Origin: ZC4RG30 sp046347045
Lineage (GTDB): Bacteria > Pseudomonadota > Gammaproteobacteria > Steroidobacterales > Steroidobacteraceae
DNA length: 64,000 nucleotides
Reading direction: 5' to 3'
Assembly: GCA_046347045.1 (NCBI GenBank)
Contig: JAXMGX010000002.1
Location: 62,001-126,000, forward strand
Part shown: positions 32,322 through 41,438 of the stretch, in pieces
How the letters are laid out: every line of letters starts with the position of its first letter
How positions within the stretch are numbered: position 1 is the stretch's first letter
Notes under the pieces: model-generated
Told to the model about the DNA's origin: nothing
Databases searched by the model: none
Seen by the model: the letters and a program-made list of their open reading frames with translations, nothing else
Made by a program: the position numbers and the translations under genes

Positions 32322-33611
32322 TCAACCCGGGCGGGTCTGCCCGCTGCCGCGTACCACGTACTTGTAACTGGTGAGCTGCTCCACGCCCACCGGACCGCGG
32401 GCGTGGAAGCGATCGGTGGAAATGCCGATCTCCGCGCCCATGCCGAACTCGCCGCCGTCGGCGAACTGCGTGGAGGCGTTGTGCAGCACGATGGCGCTGT
32501 CCACCTCGCGCAGGAATTTCGCGGCGGTGGCGGCGTTACCCGTCACGATGGAGTCGGTGTGCGCCGAACCGTAGGTGGCGATGTGCCGGATGGCCCCGTC
32601 CACGCCATCGACCACGCGCACCGAAATGATGGCGTCGAGATACTCGGTGCGCCAGTCCTGCTCGGTGGCCGGCTTCACGCGCACATCCGCGGCCTGCGCC
32701 GCGGCATCGCCGCGCAATTCACAGCCACCCTCGGCCAGCGCCGCCAGCAGCAGCGGCAACATGGTGGGCGCACAGCCGCGATCCACCAGCAGCGTCTCGG
32801 CGGCGCCGCAGATGCCGGTGCGCCGCAGCTTGGCATTCACCACGATGTCGCGCGCCATGCCCGGATCGGCATCGCGATCCACATACACATGGCACAGCCC
32901 TTCCAGGTGGCCGATCACCGGCACGCGCGCTTCCTTCTGCACGCGCTCCACCAGGCTGCGCCCGCCGCGCGGCACGATCACGTTGATGCGGTTGTCGAGG
33001 CCCGCCAGCATCATGCCCACCGCGGCGCGGTCGGCCGTGGGCACGAGCTGGATGGCGCCGGGCGGCAATCCCGCTTCGACGAGCCCCGCCACCAGGCACT
33101 CATGGATGGCCGCGCTCGACTGGCGGCTCTCCGAGCCGCCGCGCAGGATCACCGGATTGGCCGATTTCAGGCACAGCGCGCCCGCATCGGCCGTCACGTT
33201 CGGACGGCTCTCGTAGATGATGCCGATGACGCCCAGCGGCACACGCACGCGCTGGATGACGAGCCCGTTCGGCCGCGTCCATTGCGCGCTCACCGCGCCG
33301 ATGGGATCGGCAAGCGTGGCGATCTGCTCGATGCCCGCCGCCATGGCCTCGACGCGTTTCTCGTTGAGCTGCAGCCGGTCGAGCATCGCGGGCGAGAGTC
33401 CGCGCGCACGTGCGGCAGTCATGTCCTCGGCATTGGCCGCGAGAATGCGCGCCATGCGACTGCGGATATGTGCCGCGGCCGCCCGCAGCGCGCGATTGCG
33501 TGTTTCACCGGAAGACAGCGCCAGCGCGGCCCGCGCTGCGGCCGCTGCATCGCCCAGCGCCTGCATCTGCGCCTCAAGGCCCGGGCCGGTCTGGGAAAGC
33601 TCCGCGTTCAA
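32322..33611 (-). CDS. proA: Gamma-glutamyl phosphate reductase
   Basis: ProA reduces gamma-glutamyl phosphate to glutamate semialdehyde with NADPH in proline synthesis. The 429-residue length is normal; 'VPLGVIGIIYESRPNVTADA', 'LKSANPVILRGGSES', the catalytic Cys in RRTGICGAAETLL and 'FNASTQF'-like LHNASTQFADGGEFG are present. No ATG fits the N-terminus; TTG at 33611 is proposed because GGAG lies eight bases upstream and TTGA overlaps the proB stop by four bases, giving tight coupling. Confidence 0.95.
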   Translation of the reverse strand: MNAELSQTGPGLEAQMQALGDAAAAARAALALSSGETRNRALRAAAAHIRSRMARILAANAEDMTAARARGLSPAMLDRLQLNEKRVEAMAAGIEQIATLADPIGAVSAQWTRPNGLVIQRVRVPLGVIGIIYESRPNVTADAGALCLKSANPVILRGGSESRQSSAAIHECLVAGLVEAGLPPGAIQLVPTADRAAVGMMLAGLDNRINVIVPRGGRSLVERVQKEARVPVIGHLEGLCHVYVDRDADPGMARDIVVNAKLRRTGICGAAETLLVDRGCAPTMLPLLLAALAEGGCELRGDAAAQAADVRVKPATEQDWRTEYLDAIISVRVVDGVDGAIRHIATYGSAHTDSIVTGNAATAAKFLREVDSAIVLHNASTQFADGGEFGMGAEIGISTDRFHARGPVGVEQLTSYKYVVRGSGQTRPG

Positions 33612-34783
33612 TGGGACTCCGGTTGGTCGTCGGCGCCGCCGCGCAGCACCAGGTCGTCGCGATGGATGATCTCGTCGCGTCCCCGGAAGCCTACCAGTTG
33701 CTCGATCTCGCTGCTCCTGCGCCCCTTGATGCGCAGCACATCCGCGCGCGAATAAGCCGCCAGGCCCCGTGCCAGCACGGCGCCTGCGGCGTCGATGACA
33801 TCCACCGCGTCGCCGCGCTCGAAACTGCCTTCCGCGCCGGTAACGCCTGCCGGCAGCAGGCTTCTTCCCCGGCGCAGCGCCGCCGCGGCCCCGGCGTCCA
33901 CCTGGATGCGGCCCGCTGCCTTGAGGCTGCCCGCAATCCACTGCTTGCGGGCAGCCACCGGCGTCGCACCCGGCACGAACCAGGTGCAGCGCGCGCCGGC
34001 TTCCACGCGCTTCAGCGGATGCAGCGGATGCCCGGTGGCGATGCACATGTGGCAGCCGGCATCCATGGCGATGCGCGCCGCGGCGATCTTGGTCGCCATG
34101 CCGCCCGATCCCACATCGGAGGCCGATCCACCCGCCATGGCCTCGATCCGCGGCGTAATCGCGCGCACCTCGGGAAAGTACTCGGCGGCCGGGTCCTTGT
34201 TCGGGTCGGCGGAATACAGCCCATCCACGTCCGACAACAGCACCAGGCAATCGGCGCTGGCCATCTGCGCCACGCGCGCGGCCAGCCGGTCATTGTCGCC
34301 GTAGCGGATTTCGGCCGTGGCCACGGTGTCGTTCTCGTTGATCACCGGGATGGCGCCCAGTTCCAGCAGCGCGTTCAACGTGGCCCGTGCATTCAGGTAG
34401 CGCCGGCGCTGCTCGCTGTCCTGCAGCGTCAGCAGCACCTGCGCCACGGCGGTGTGCTCGTCTTCGAGCAGTTCCTTGTAAGCATGCGCGAGGCGGATCT
34501 GCCCGACGGCGGCAGCGGCCTGCTTGTGTTCCAGCGGCAGCGCGCCCGATGGCAGTCCCAGTTGCCTGCGGCCCAATGCGATCGCGCCGGAAGACACCAG
34601 GATGATCTGCTGGCCACGGCGGCGCATCCGGCGCAGGTCCTGCGCCAGCGCCTCGAGCCACGCGCGGTTGAGGCGTCCCGAGCCCTGGTCGACCAGCAGC
34701 GCCGATCCCACTTTGACGACGACCCGGCGCGCTTCGGCCAGCCGCGATACCGTGGGTGTCCTGTTCTTTGTCCTGCCCTGCAT
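33608..34783 (-). CDS. proB: Glutamate 5-kinase
   Basis: ProB phosphorylates glutamate, the proline-inhibited first step of proline synthesis. The 391 residues contain the amino-acid kinase domain (VVKVGSALLV at 21-30, LVSSGAIALGRRQLG, INENDTVAT, LLSDVDGLY and GSGGMATKI) and a C-terminal PUA domain from about 285, as in E. coli. It is first in the proBA operon and is divergent from the acidic protein gene at 34900. Confidence 0.97.
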   Translation of the reverse strand: MQGRTKNRTPTVSRLAEARRVVVKVGSALLVDQGSGRLNRAWLEALAQDLRRMRRRGQQIILVSSGAIALGRRQLGLPSGALPLEHKQAAAAVGQIRLAHAYKELLEDEHTAVAQVLLTLQDSEQRRRYLNARATLNALLELGAIPVINENDTVATAEIRYGDNDRLAARVAQMASADCLVLLSDVDGLYSADPNKDPAAEYFPEVRAITPRIEAMAGGSASDVGSGGMATKIAAARIAMDAGCHMCIATGHPLHPLKRVEAGARCTWFVPGATPVAARKQWIAGSLKAAGRIQVDAGAAAALRRGRSLLPAGVTGAEGSFERGDAVDVIDAAGAVLARGLAAYSRADVLRIKGRRSSEIEQLVGFRGRDEIIHRDDLVLRGGADDQPESH

Positions 34784-34840
34784 GCGGCGCCAACTATATC
34801 AGTCGCCTTTCATGAGCCGTCCATCGGCCGCTCTTCGCCG

Positions 34841-34869
34841 TTGCCCAGTTTCGGGCGGCGACCTAATAT
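34841..34869 (+). promoter_or_regulatory. Sigma70-type promoter for the acidic protein gene
   Basis: TTGCCC at 34841-34846 and TAATAT at 34864-34869 are spaced by exactly 17 bases. A start near 34876 gives a leader of about 24 bases that contains GAGGGAAC before the GTG at 34900. Confidence 0.7.
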
Positions 34870-34899
34870 CTTCTGACGAACAGCTTCGAGGGAACGGCG

Positions 34900-35250
34900 G
34901 TGGGCAGAGATTACGAACCAGTCAAGGGCCAGTGGTACGAGAACGTGGAAGAAGAGGATTCCTTCCGCGTGCTGTCCGTCGACGAAGACGCGGAGCTGGT
35001 GGAAATCGAATACCTCGACGGCGACATCGAGGAACTCGATCTCGACGCCTGGCACGAGATGGACCTGGAACGCATCGAAGAGCCGGAGGGCTGGGCCGGC
35101 AACGCCGATGATGACGACGAGGACGACGAGGACGAAGAAGACGAGGAAGACGAGGAAGACGAGGACGAAGACTGGGACGACGACGAGGATGACGAAGACG
35201 ACGAGGACGATGACTGGGAAGAGGACGAGGACGACAACGACCGCTATTGA
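34900..35250 (+). CDS. Small protein with an extreme Asp/Glu tail
   Basis: A 116-residue protein in two parts. Residues 1-66 are an ordered-looking domain (GQWYENVEEED, 'VEIEYLDGDIEELDLDAW') that resembles a small conserved family of gammaproteobacterial proteins annotated only as DUF6763-like. Residues 69-114 are almost all Asp or Glu, broken by Trp92 and Trp106, then end DNDRY. Such tails bind cations, basic proteins or mimic nucleic acid. The GTG start follows GAGGGAAC and the promoter at 34841. The gene for HtpX follows after 56 bases. Function unknown. Confidence 0.85.
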   Translation: MGRDYEPVKGQWYENVEEEDSFRVLSVDEDAELVEIEYLDGDIEELDLDAWHEMDLERIEEPEGWAGNADDDDEDDEDEEDEEDEEDEDEDWDDDEDDEDDEDDDWEEDEDDNDRY

Positions 35251-35306
35251 TCGGCCGTGCACCGCACCCCATATAACCCCCTGATGTCCCCATCGAGGAT
35301 TCGCGG

Positions 35307-36188
35307 ATGAAGCGGGTATTCCTGCTGCTCGCCACCAACCTGGCAGTGATGCTGGTGTTGTCCGTGGCCGCCCAGCTCCTGGGCATCGACCGCTACCTGG
35401 CAGGCCGGGGTGTGCAGCTCTCCGGGTTGCTGCTTACGGCAGCTTTCTTCGGCTTCGGCGGCGCGCTGATCTCGCTGGCCCTGTCCAAGTGGATGGCCCG
35501 CCGCACCATGGGCGTGCGCGTCATCACCGCGCCCGCCAGCCCCGACGAGCAGTGGCTGGTAAGCACCGTGAAGGCCCAGGCCGAGCAGGCCGGCATCGGC
35601 ATGCCCGAGGTGGGCATCTTCGATTCGCCGCAGCCCAATGCCTTCGCCACCGGCGCCCGCCGCGACCATGCGCTGGTGGCCGTGAGCACCGGCCTGCTGC
35701 GCGGCATGCGCCGCAACGAAGTGGAAGCCGTGCTGGGCCATGAAATCGCCCACGTGGCCAATGGCGACATGGTCACGCTCACGCTCATACAGGGCGTGGT
35801 GAACACCTTCGTGTTCTTCCTGTCGCGAATCATCGGCGATATCGTCGACAAGGGCCTGCTGCGCAACGAGCGCGGACGCGGCATCGGCTATTTCGTCACC
35901 GTCATGGTCGCCCAGATAGTGCTGGGCATCCTCGCCAACATCATCGTCATGTGGTTTTCGCGGCAACGTGAATTCCGCGCCGACCAGGGCGGCGCGCGCG
36001 CCGCGGGCACCGGCAACATGATCGCCGCGCTCGAGCGCCTGAAATCCGCCAGCAACGAACCCCTGCCGGCGCAGATGGCTGCTTTCGGCATCAAAGGCGG
36101 CGCCGGCGCCGGCCTCGCGCGGCTGTTCATGAGTCATCCGCCGCTCGAGGAGCGGATCGCGGCGCTGCAGAGTCAGTCCCACTCCTAG
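35307..36188 (+). CDS. htpX: Membrane protease HtpX
   Basis: HtpX is an inner-membrane zinc metalloprotease that degrades damaged membrane proteins. The 293 residues have two N-terminal membrane helices (about 5-25 and 38-60), the zinc motif HEIAH at 145-149, two more helices (about 155-175 and 193-215) and the third zinc ligand region 'QREFRADQGGARAAG'. It ends with MSHPPLEERIAAL as in E. coli HtpX. A hairpin lies between this gene and the next. Confidence 0.96.
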   Translation: MKRVFLLLATNLAVMLVLSVAAQLLGIDRYLAGRGVQLSGLLLTAAFFGFGGALISLALSKWMARRTMGVRVITAPASPDEQWLVSTVKAQAEQAGIGMPEVGIFDSPQPNAFATGARRDHALVAVSTGLLRGMRRNEVEAVLGHEIAHVANGDMVTLTLIQGVVNTFVFFLSRIIGDIVDKGLLRNERGRGIGYFVTVMVAQIVLGILANIIVMWFSRQREFRADQGGARAAGTGNMIAALERLKSASNEPLPAQMAAFGIKGGAGAGLARLFMSHPPLEERIAALQSQSHS

Positions 36189-36229
36189 GCTGCCCCTGAC
36201 ACCGACATCCCGGCGTGCCCGGCTGACAT

Positions 36230-36251
36230 CCCCCGGTACTTGAACTGGGGG
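36230..36251 (+). other. GC-rich stem-loop after htpX
   Basis: CCCCCGGT (36230-36237) pairs with ACTGGGGG (36244-36251), with one G-T pair, around a six-base loop. It may be a transcription pause or end point for htpX; no T-run follows. Confidence 0.45.
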
Positions 36252-36289
36252 CGATTCCTCCCGCATCCTCGGTGCCGGGGGAATACAAC

Positions 36290-37582
36290 ATGAACAGCAC
36301 CACCAAGCCCAGCATCATTCCGGAGGTGGCGGCCGAGACGGCTGCGCCCGCCGGTGAAGGCTGGCTCATCCGGCTGGCACGCAAGGCCCTGCTGCAGCGC
36401 CTGGCGCTGCTGCGCGATGGCGAAATCCGGCTGCATGAAGCCGGCAACGTGCATCGCTTCGGCGCCCGCACCGCGCGCTGCGGACTGGCGGCGACGCTGA
36501 CGGTGCGCGACCCGCAGTTCTGGTCGCTGGCGGCCGGCGGTGGCACCGTCGGCGCCGGCGAGTCGTACATCAACGGCCACTGGCGCTGCGACGATCTCAC
36601 CGCGCTGGTGCGCATCATGGTGCTGAACCGGCATGTGATGCAGGAAATGGAGCATGGCCTCGCCGCGCGTGCCAGCGCGCTGCTGCGCCGGCTGCTGCAC
36701 TGGGCCAACCGCAACAGCCGCAGCGGCAGCGCGCGCAACATCGCCGCGCACTACGACCTGGGCAACGACCTGTACCGGCTGATGCTCGACGACACCATGG
36801 CCTACTCCTGCGGCATCTACCTCAGCGAGGACGCCACGCTGCACGAGGCCTCGATCGCCAAGTTCGATGCCGTGTGCCGCAAGCTGGCGCTCACCAGCTC
36901 CGACCATCTGGTCGAGATCGGCACCGGCTGGGGCGGACTTGCCATCCATGCTGCAGAGAACTACGGCTGCCGCGTCACCACCACCACCATCTCGCGCGAG
37001 CAGCACGAGTTCGCGAAGGAAAAGATCGCCGCCCGCGGCCTTGCCGATCGCATCACGCTGCTGTTCAAGGACTACCGCGACCTGTCCGGCAAGTTCGACA
37101 AGCTGGTGTCCATCGAGATGATCGAGGCCGTCGGCGCGAAATACCTCGATACCTACTTTGCCAAGTGCTCGTCGCTGCTCAAACCCGGCGGCGCGATGCT
37201 GCTGCAGGCCATCACGCTGCAGGACCAGTTCTACCGGCAGGCGCTGAAGTCCGTGGACTACATCCAGCGCTTCGTCTTCCCGGGCAGCTTCATTCCCTCG
37301 GTCACGGCCATCGCCGACTCGGTGACCCGCGTCACCGACATGAAGCTGTTCAACCTCGAGGACATCGGCCCTCACTATGCGCCCACGCTGAAGGCCTGGC
37401 GCGAGCGCTTCTTCGCCAACCTCGACAAGGTGCGCGCTCTGGGCTATCCGGACAGCTTCATCCGGCTGTGGGAGTTCTACCTGTGCTACTGCGAGGGCGG
37501 CTTCGCCGAGCGCCAGCTCGGTGACGTGCAGATGCTGCTGACCAAGCCCGACTGCCGTCGCGCCGCCATCGCCGCGGCCTGA
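36290..37582 (+). CDS. Cyclopropane-fatty-acid synthase-like methyltransferase
   Basis: A 430-residue SAM-dependent enzyme of the CFA synthase family, which modifies double bonds of membrane phospholipid acyl chains. The N-terminal lipid-binding region covers about residues 20-140 (GAGESYINGHW); the catalytic domain has 'NIAAHYDLGNDLY', 'MAYSCGIY', SAM motif VEIGTGWGGLA, 'TISREQHEFAKEKI', 'SIEMIEAVG' and 'YIQRFVFPGSFIPS'. The ATG at 36290 is chosen over a GTG at 36272 because GGGGGAA precedes it. In many gammaproteobacteria such paralogs sit with lipid-modification genes; here the next gene is an FAD oxidase. Confidence 0.93.
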   Translation: MNSTTKPSIIPEVAAETAAPAGEGWLIRLARKALLQRLALLRDGEIRLHEAGNVHRFGARTARCGLAATLTVRDPQFWSLAAGGGTVGAGESYINGHWRCDDLTALVRIMVLNRHVMQEMEHGLAARASALLRRLLHWANRNSRSGSARNIAAHYDLGNDLYRLMLDDTMAYSCGIYLSEDATLHEASIAKFDAVCRKLALTSSDHLVEIGTGWGGLAIHAAENYGCRVTTTTISREQHEFAKEKIAARGLADRITLLFKDYRDLSGKFDKLVSIEMIEAVGAKYLDTYFAKCSSLLKPGGAMLLQAITLQDQFYRQALKSVDYIQRFVFPGSFIPSVTAIADSVTRVTDMKLFNLEDIGPHYAPTLKAWRERFFANLDKVRALGYPDSFIRLWEFYLCYCEGGFAERQLGDVQMLLTKPDCRRAAIAAA

Positions 37583-37607
37583 TCCGCCGCGCGCTGCCAG
37601 CATCGCC

Positions 37608-39023
37608 GTGGACATCGTTGCGGAACTGCGGCGGCTGCTGGGCCCCGATGCGCTCACCACGGCGCCCGACGATCTCGCGCCGCTGCTGCAGGACCACCGC
37701 CATCTTTTCCAGGGGCGCGCGCTGGCACTGGCGCTGCCCGATTCCAGCCACGCCGTCGCGAGCCTGATCGCCTTCTGCAACCGGCATCGCATCGCCGTGG
37801 TGCCGCAGGGGGGCAACACCGGCTACTGCGGCGGTGCCACGCCCGATGCGCAGGGCAAGGCGCTGCTGCTGTCGATGCGCCGCATGAACCGCATCCGCGC
37901 CGTGGACGCAGAGGATTTCGCGCTGGTGGCCGAGGCCGGCTGCACGCTCGCCCAGGTGCAGGCCGCGGCCGAGGCGGCGGGCCGGTATTTTCCGCTGAGC
38001 CTGGGCTCCGAGGGCACCTGCCAGATCGGCGGCAACCTCGCCACCAATGCGGGCGGCACCGCCGTCCTGCGCTACGGCATGATGCGCGAACTGACGCTGG
38101 GCATCGAGGCCGTGCTGGCCGATGGCAGCCTCTTCAGCCAGCTTTCGCCATTGCGCAAGGACAACACCGGCTACGACCTCAAGGGCCTGCTGATCGGCAG
38201 CGAAGGCACGCTGGGCATCATCACCGCGGCCTGCCTGAAGCTGTATCCCGCAGTGCGGACACATGCCACGGCCTGGATCGCGCTCGCCTCCGCGACGGAT
38301 GCGCTGTCGGTGCTCGCGCTGCTGCGCGAACGCAGCGCGGATCGGCTGGTCACCTGCGAGCTGGTGCCGCAGGCCGCGCTGGAACTGGTGCTGCGCCACA
38401 TCCCGGCCGCCCGCGACCCCGGCGTCGCCCCCGCGCCCTGGTATCTGCTGGTGGAACTGGCCTCCTCGGGCGACGACGAGCTCGATGCCCTGCTCGAAGG
38501 CGCGCTCGGCGCAGCGCTGCAGCAGCGGCTGATACAGGATGCCGCGGTCGCGCGCAACGGCGCGCAGCGCGAAGACTTCTGGCGGCTGCGCGAATCGGTG
38601 CCCGCCGCACAGCGCGCCGCGGGCGCCAGTCTCAAGCACGACGTCAGCGTGCCCGTGGCCCGCATTCCCGCCTTCATCGAGCGCGGCGCAGCGCTGGTGG
38701 AACGGCAGATCCCCGAAGGATTCCTCGTGGCCTATGGTCACATCGGCGACGGCAATCTGCACTTCAACGTGAACCAGCGCGCGGGCGCCGACCCGGCCGC
38801 CTTCGCCGCACGCGAAGCGCCGCTGAAACGCGCGGTGCATGATCTGGTGGCGTCGATGGGCGGCAGCTTCAGCGCCGAACACGGCATCGGCCAGCTCAAG
38901 GTGGCCGAACTGGAACGCTACGCGCAGCCCGCGGAACTGGCCGCGATGCGCGCCATCAAGCAGGCCCTGGATCCCAACGGCATTCTCAACCCCGGCAAAG
39001 TGCTCAGGAGCACATCATCATGA
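37608..39023 (+). CDS. FAD-linked 2-hydroxyacid dehydrogenase (D-2-hydroxyglutarate/lactate type)
   Basis: A 471-residue member of the GlcD/D-LDH/D2HGDH group. FAD-binding segments 'VPQGGNTGYCGGATP' and 'LIGSEGTLGIITA' are clear; 'YGHIGDGNLHFNV' and 'SAEHGIGQLK' supply metal-binding His residues and the C-terminal cap. The order and length best match D-2-hydroxyglutarate dehydrogenase-like proteins, but the substrate cannot be fixed. It starts with GTG, 25 bases after the CFA-like gene, and overlaps the VOC gene by four bases. Confidence 0.88.
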   Translation: MDIVAELRRLLGPDALTTAPDDLAPLLQDHRHLFQGRALALALPDSSHAVASLIAFCNRHRIAVVPQGGNTGYCGGATPDAQGKALLLSMRRMNRIRAVDAEDFALVAEAGCTLAQVQAAAEAAGRYFPLSLGSEGTCQIGGNLATNAGGTAVLRYGMMRELTLGIEAVLADGSLFSQLSPLRKDNTGYDLKGLLIGSEGTLGIITAACLKLYPAVRTHATAWIALASATDALSVLALLRERSADRLVTCELVPQAALELVLRHIPAARDPGVAPAPWYLLVELASSGDDELDALLEGALGAALQQRLIQDAAVARNGAQREDFWRLRESVPAAQRAAGASLKHDVSVPVARIPAFIERGAALVERQIPEGFLVAYGHIGDGNLHFNVNQRAGADPAAFAAREAPLKRAVHDLVASMGGSFSAEHGIGQLKVAELERYAQPAELAAMRAIKQALDPNGILNPGKVLRSTSS

Positions 39024-39493
39024 AGAAGTCCGCACGCTCATCGATTGCAGCCACACTGGCCGCCAGCCTCTTCTGCCTCGCCGCTCACGCGGGCACCACG
39101 CTCAATGGCGTGCGTGTGGGCGCGAAGGATCCGCTCGCAGTGGCGAAGTTCTACCAGTCCGTGTTCGGCATGTTCGAAGTGCAGCGCATCCAGACGCCGC
39201 AGATGCTCGAGATCATGCTCGACTTCGGCGCCAACGCCGCGGCCGCCAAGGCCAACAACGCCGCCGACGTGGTGATCATGCAGCGCGCCGCCGACGATGG
39301 CGCCGACGCCATGGCGCACGTCGTGTTCAACGTCACCGACATGGATGGCCTGGTGAAGGCCATCAAGGCCGCCGGCGGCAAGATGGAGCGCGAACCCTTC
39401 GACTTCGGCAAGACGGGCATCCGCATCGCCATGGGTGTGGATCCCGCGGGCAATCACTTCGAGATGATCCAGGCGCCCGCGCCGAAGAAGTAG
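39020..39493 (+). CDS. Exported VOC (glyoxalase-like) family protein
   Basis: A 157-residue protein: signal peptide to about residue 24 (ending AAHA), then one vicinal-oxygen-chelate domain with 'VRVGAKDPLAVAKFYQSVFG' (split VRVGAKDPLA / VAKFYQSVFG), 'AHVVFNVTDMDGLV' and 'GNHFEMIQ'. The His and Glu positions of VOC metal sites are partly present (AHVVF, HFEMI). Export to the periplasm is unusual for this family. It is translationally coupled to the FAD oxidase. Confidence 0.85.
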   Translation: MKKSARSSIAATLAASLFCLAAHAGTTLNGVRVGAKDPLAVAKFYQSVFGMFEVQRIQTPQMLEIMLDFGANAAAAKANNAADVVIMQRAADDGADAMAHVVFNVTDMDGLVKAIKAAGGKMEREPFDFGKTGIRIAMGVDPAGNHFEMIQAPAPKK

Positions 39494-39505
39494 CCGCCCG
39501 GCGCA

Positions 39506-40396
39506 TCAACGGGCGTGGCGCGTCACGCGCATCAGCCCTTCCTGCGCAGTGCTGGCCACCAGCAGCCCATCGCGCTGGAAGATGCTGGCACGAGCGAAGC
39601 CCCGTGCGCCTGCGGCCACGGGGCTTTCGATGGAATACAGCAGCCAGTCGTCCACGCGCAGCGCGCGGTGAAACCACATGGCATGGTCGATGCTGGCCAC
39701 CACCACACCGGGGCTGGCCATCGTCAGTCCATAGGGCCGCATGGCCGTGCCCATCAGGTGGTAGTCCGACACGTACGCGAGCAGACAGCGATGCTGGCGC
39801 GCGTCGCCGTCGAGCCGGCCGGCGGTACGGAACCACACGTCGAACCGGGGCGGCGCGGGGTCGGGTCGCAGGTAATCGACCGGCTGCACGGCGCGGAATT
39901 CAAAGGGTGAATTGCGACCAGCGAAACGCTCCACCGCGGGCGGCAGCGGGCCATCGGCCTCGATCAGTTCGCGCAGGTCCGGCAGTGCCTCCGGGGGCGG
40001 GACTTCCGGCATTGGAATCTGGTGCGTCAGTCCCTCTTCCGGCACCTGGAACGAGGCCGCCATGTGGAAGATCTGCTCACCATGCTGGATGGCCACCACG
40101 CGGCGGCTGGAAAAACTGCCGCCGTCGCGGCTGCGGTCCACCTGGTAGACGATGGGTGCGTTGAAATCGCCGCGCCGCAGGAAATAGGCATGCAGCGAGT
40201 GCACATCGCGACCCTCGACGGTGGTGTACGCGGCCGACAGCGCCTGCCCCAGCACCTGACCGCCGAACACCTGCGGGCTGCCGATGTCACGGCTGGCGCC
40301 GCGGAACAGGTTGACCTCCAGGGGTTCCAGTTCAAGCAGCTGCAGCAGTTCGGCCAGCGGACCACCCGCCAGGCAACCCCCTGCAGCCGCGCTCAT
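39506..40396 (-). CDS. tesB: Acyl-CoA thioesterase II
   Basis: A 296-residue double-hotdog thioesterase that hydrolyses medium- and long-chain acyl-CoA. Visible blocks are 'LFRGASRDIGSPQVFGGQVLGQAL' (pieces LFRGASRD, QVFGGQVLGQAL), 'SLHAYFLRRGD', 'RRVVAIQHGEQIF', 'LAYVSDY' and 'ASIDHAMWFHR' with the active-site Asp. Its start overlaps the end of the ferredoxin-NADP reductase gene by four bases (ATGA). Confidence 0.95.
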   Translation of the reverse strand: MSAAAGGCLAGGPLAELLQLLELEPLEVNLFRGASRDIGSPQVFGGQVLGQALSAAYTTVEGRDVHSLHAYFLRRGDFNAPIVYQVDRSRDGGSFSSRRVVAIQHGEQIFHMAASFQVPEEGLTHQIPMPEVPPPEALPDLRELIEADGPLPPAVERFAGRNSPFEFRAVQPVDYLRPDPAPPRFDVWFRTAGRLDGDARQHRCLLAYVSDYHLMGTAMRPYGLTMASPGVVVASIDHAMWFHRALRVDDWLLYSIESPVAAGARGFARASIFQRDGLLVASTAQEGLMRVTRHAR

Positions 40397-41424
40397 TCGG
40401 TCTCGCCCACGCCCAGCCGCTGGTGCATCACCGGGCTCGTGGTGGTGTACTGCAGGAACTGCCGTTTCTGCGGATACAGGTAGTGCTGCACGCCGAAGGC
40501 CGCCAGCGCGGCCTCGTGGAAGCCCGACAGGATCAGCTTCTTCTTGCCCGGATACGTGTTGATGTCGCCCACCGCGAAGATGCCGGGCACGCTGGTCTGG
40601 AATTTCTCCGTGTCGACCAGCAGCGCCTTCTTCTCGAGCGCCAGGCCCCACTCGGCGATGGGCCCGAGCTTCGGCGCAAGACCGAAGAAAGCCAGCAGGC
40701 AATCGGCCTTGAGTTCATGCGTCAGGCCCGCGGCGTCCTTGACCACGACGCCGGTGAGCTTTGCGCCACTGGACAGCAGCGACTGTGCCGTGCCCTCGAT
40801 GAAGCGCATGCGGCCCGCGGCCACCAGTTCCTGCATCTTCGCCACGGTGGCCGGTGCCGCGCGGAATTCCGCACGACGATGCACCAGCACCAGCGAGCGC
40901 GCCTTGTCGGCCAGCGCCACCGTCCAGTCCAGCGCCGAATCGCCGCCACCGAAGATCACGAGATCACTGCCGTGGAATTCCGCGGCCGCCTTCACGCGAT
41001 AGAAGATCTGGGTGTTCTCGAATGCTTCCTGGCCTTCGACGCCCAGCCGTCTCGGCTGGAACGAGCCCACGCCGCCAGCGATGATCACCGCGCCCGCATC
41101 GAAGCGCAGGCCGGGACCGGTGACCACATCGAAGCGGCCATCCTCGCGCTTCTTCACCTCCGTGACTTCGTGCCCGAAGTGCATGGTGGCGCCGAAGGGC
41201 TTGATCTGCTCCATCAACCGGTCGACCAGTTCCTGCGCGCCGCACACCGGCAGCGCGGGAATGTCGTAGATGGGCTTTTCGGGATACAGCTCGGCGCATT
41301 GCCCGCCCGGACCCGGCAACGAATCCAGCAGGTGGCACTTGATGCCCAGGAGGCCCAGTTCGAATACCTGGAACAGGCCGCAGGGCCCCGCCCCGACGAT
41401 GACGACTTCGGTCTGGATGGTCAT
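40393..41424 (-). CDS. Ferredoxin-NADP+ reductase, thioredoxin reductase-like
   Basis: A 343-residue flavoprotein with the two-dinucleotide-fold of thioredoxin reductase but no CxxC active site, which defines the TrxR-like ferredoxin/flavodoxin-NADP reductases. FAD motif GAGPCGL is at 11-17, NADPH motif GGGDSALDW at 159-167 and 'GIFAVGDINTYPGKKKLI' with 'GFHEAALAA' near the end. It could reduce the [2Fe-2S] ferredoxin encoded at 19395. tesB is coupled downstream; the 99-residue unknown gene is 14 bases upstream. Confidence 0.92.
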   Translation of the reverse strand: MTIQTEVVIVGAGPCGLFQVFELGLLGIKCHLLDSLPGPGGQCAELYPEKPIYDIPALPVCGAQELVDRLMEQIKPFGATMHFGHEVTEVKKREDGRFDVVTGPGLRFDAGAVIIAGGVGSFQPRRLGVEGQEAFENTQIFYRVKAAAEFHGSDLVIFGGGDSALDWTVALADKARSLVLVHRRAEFRAAPATVAKMQELVAAGRMRFIEGTAQSLLSSGAKLTGVVVKDAAGLTHELKADCLLAFFGLAPKLGPIAEWGLALEKKALLVDTEKFQTSVPGIFAVGDINTYPGKKKLILSGFHEAALAAFGVQHYLYPQKRQFLQYTTTSPVMHQRLGVGETE

Positions 41425-41438
41425 GGGTGAGGCCTGGC

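Noticed and set aside
35100..35240. Possible tandem-repeat array or CRISPR-like repeat
   Set aside because: The GAC/GAG repeats are explained as codons of the acidic tail; there are no spacers.
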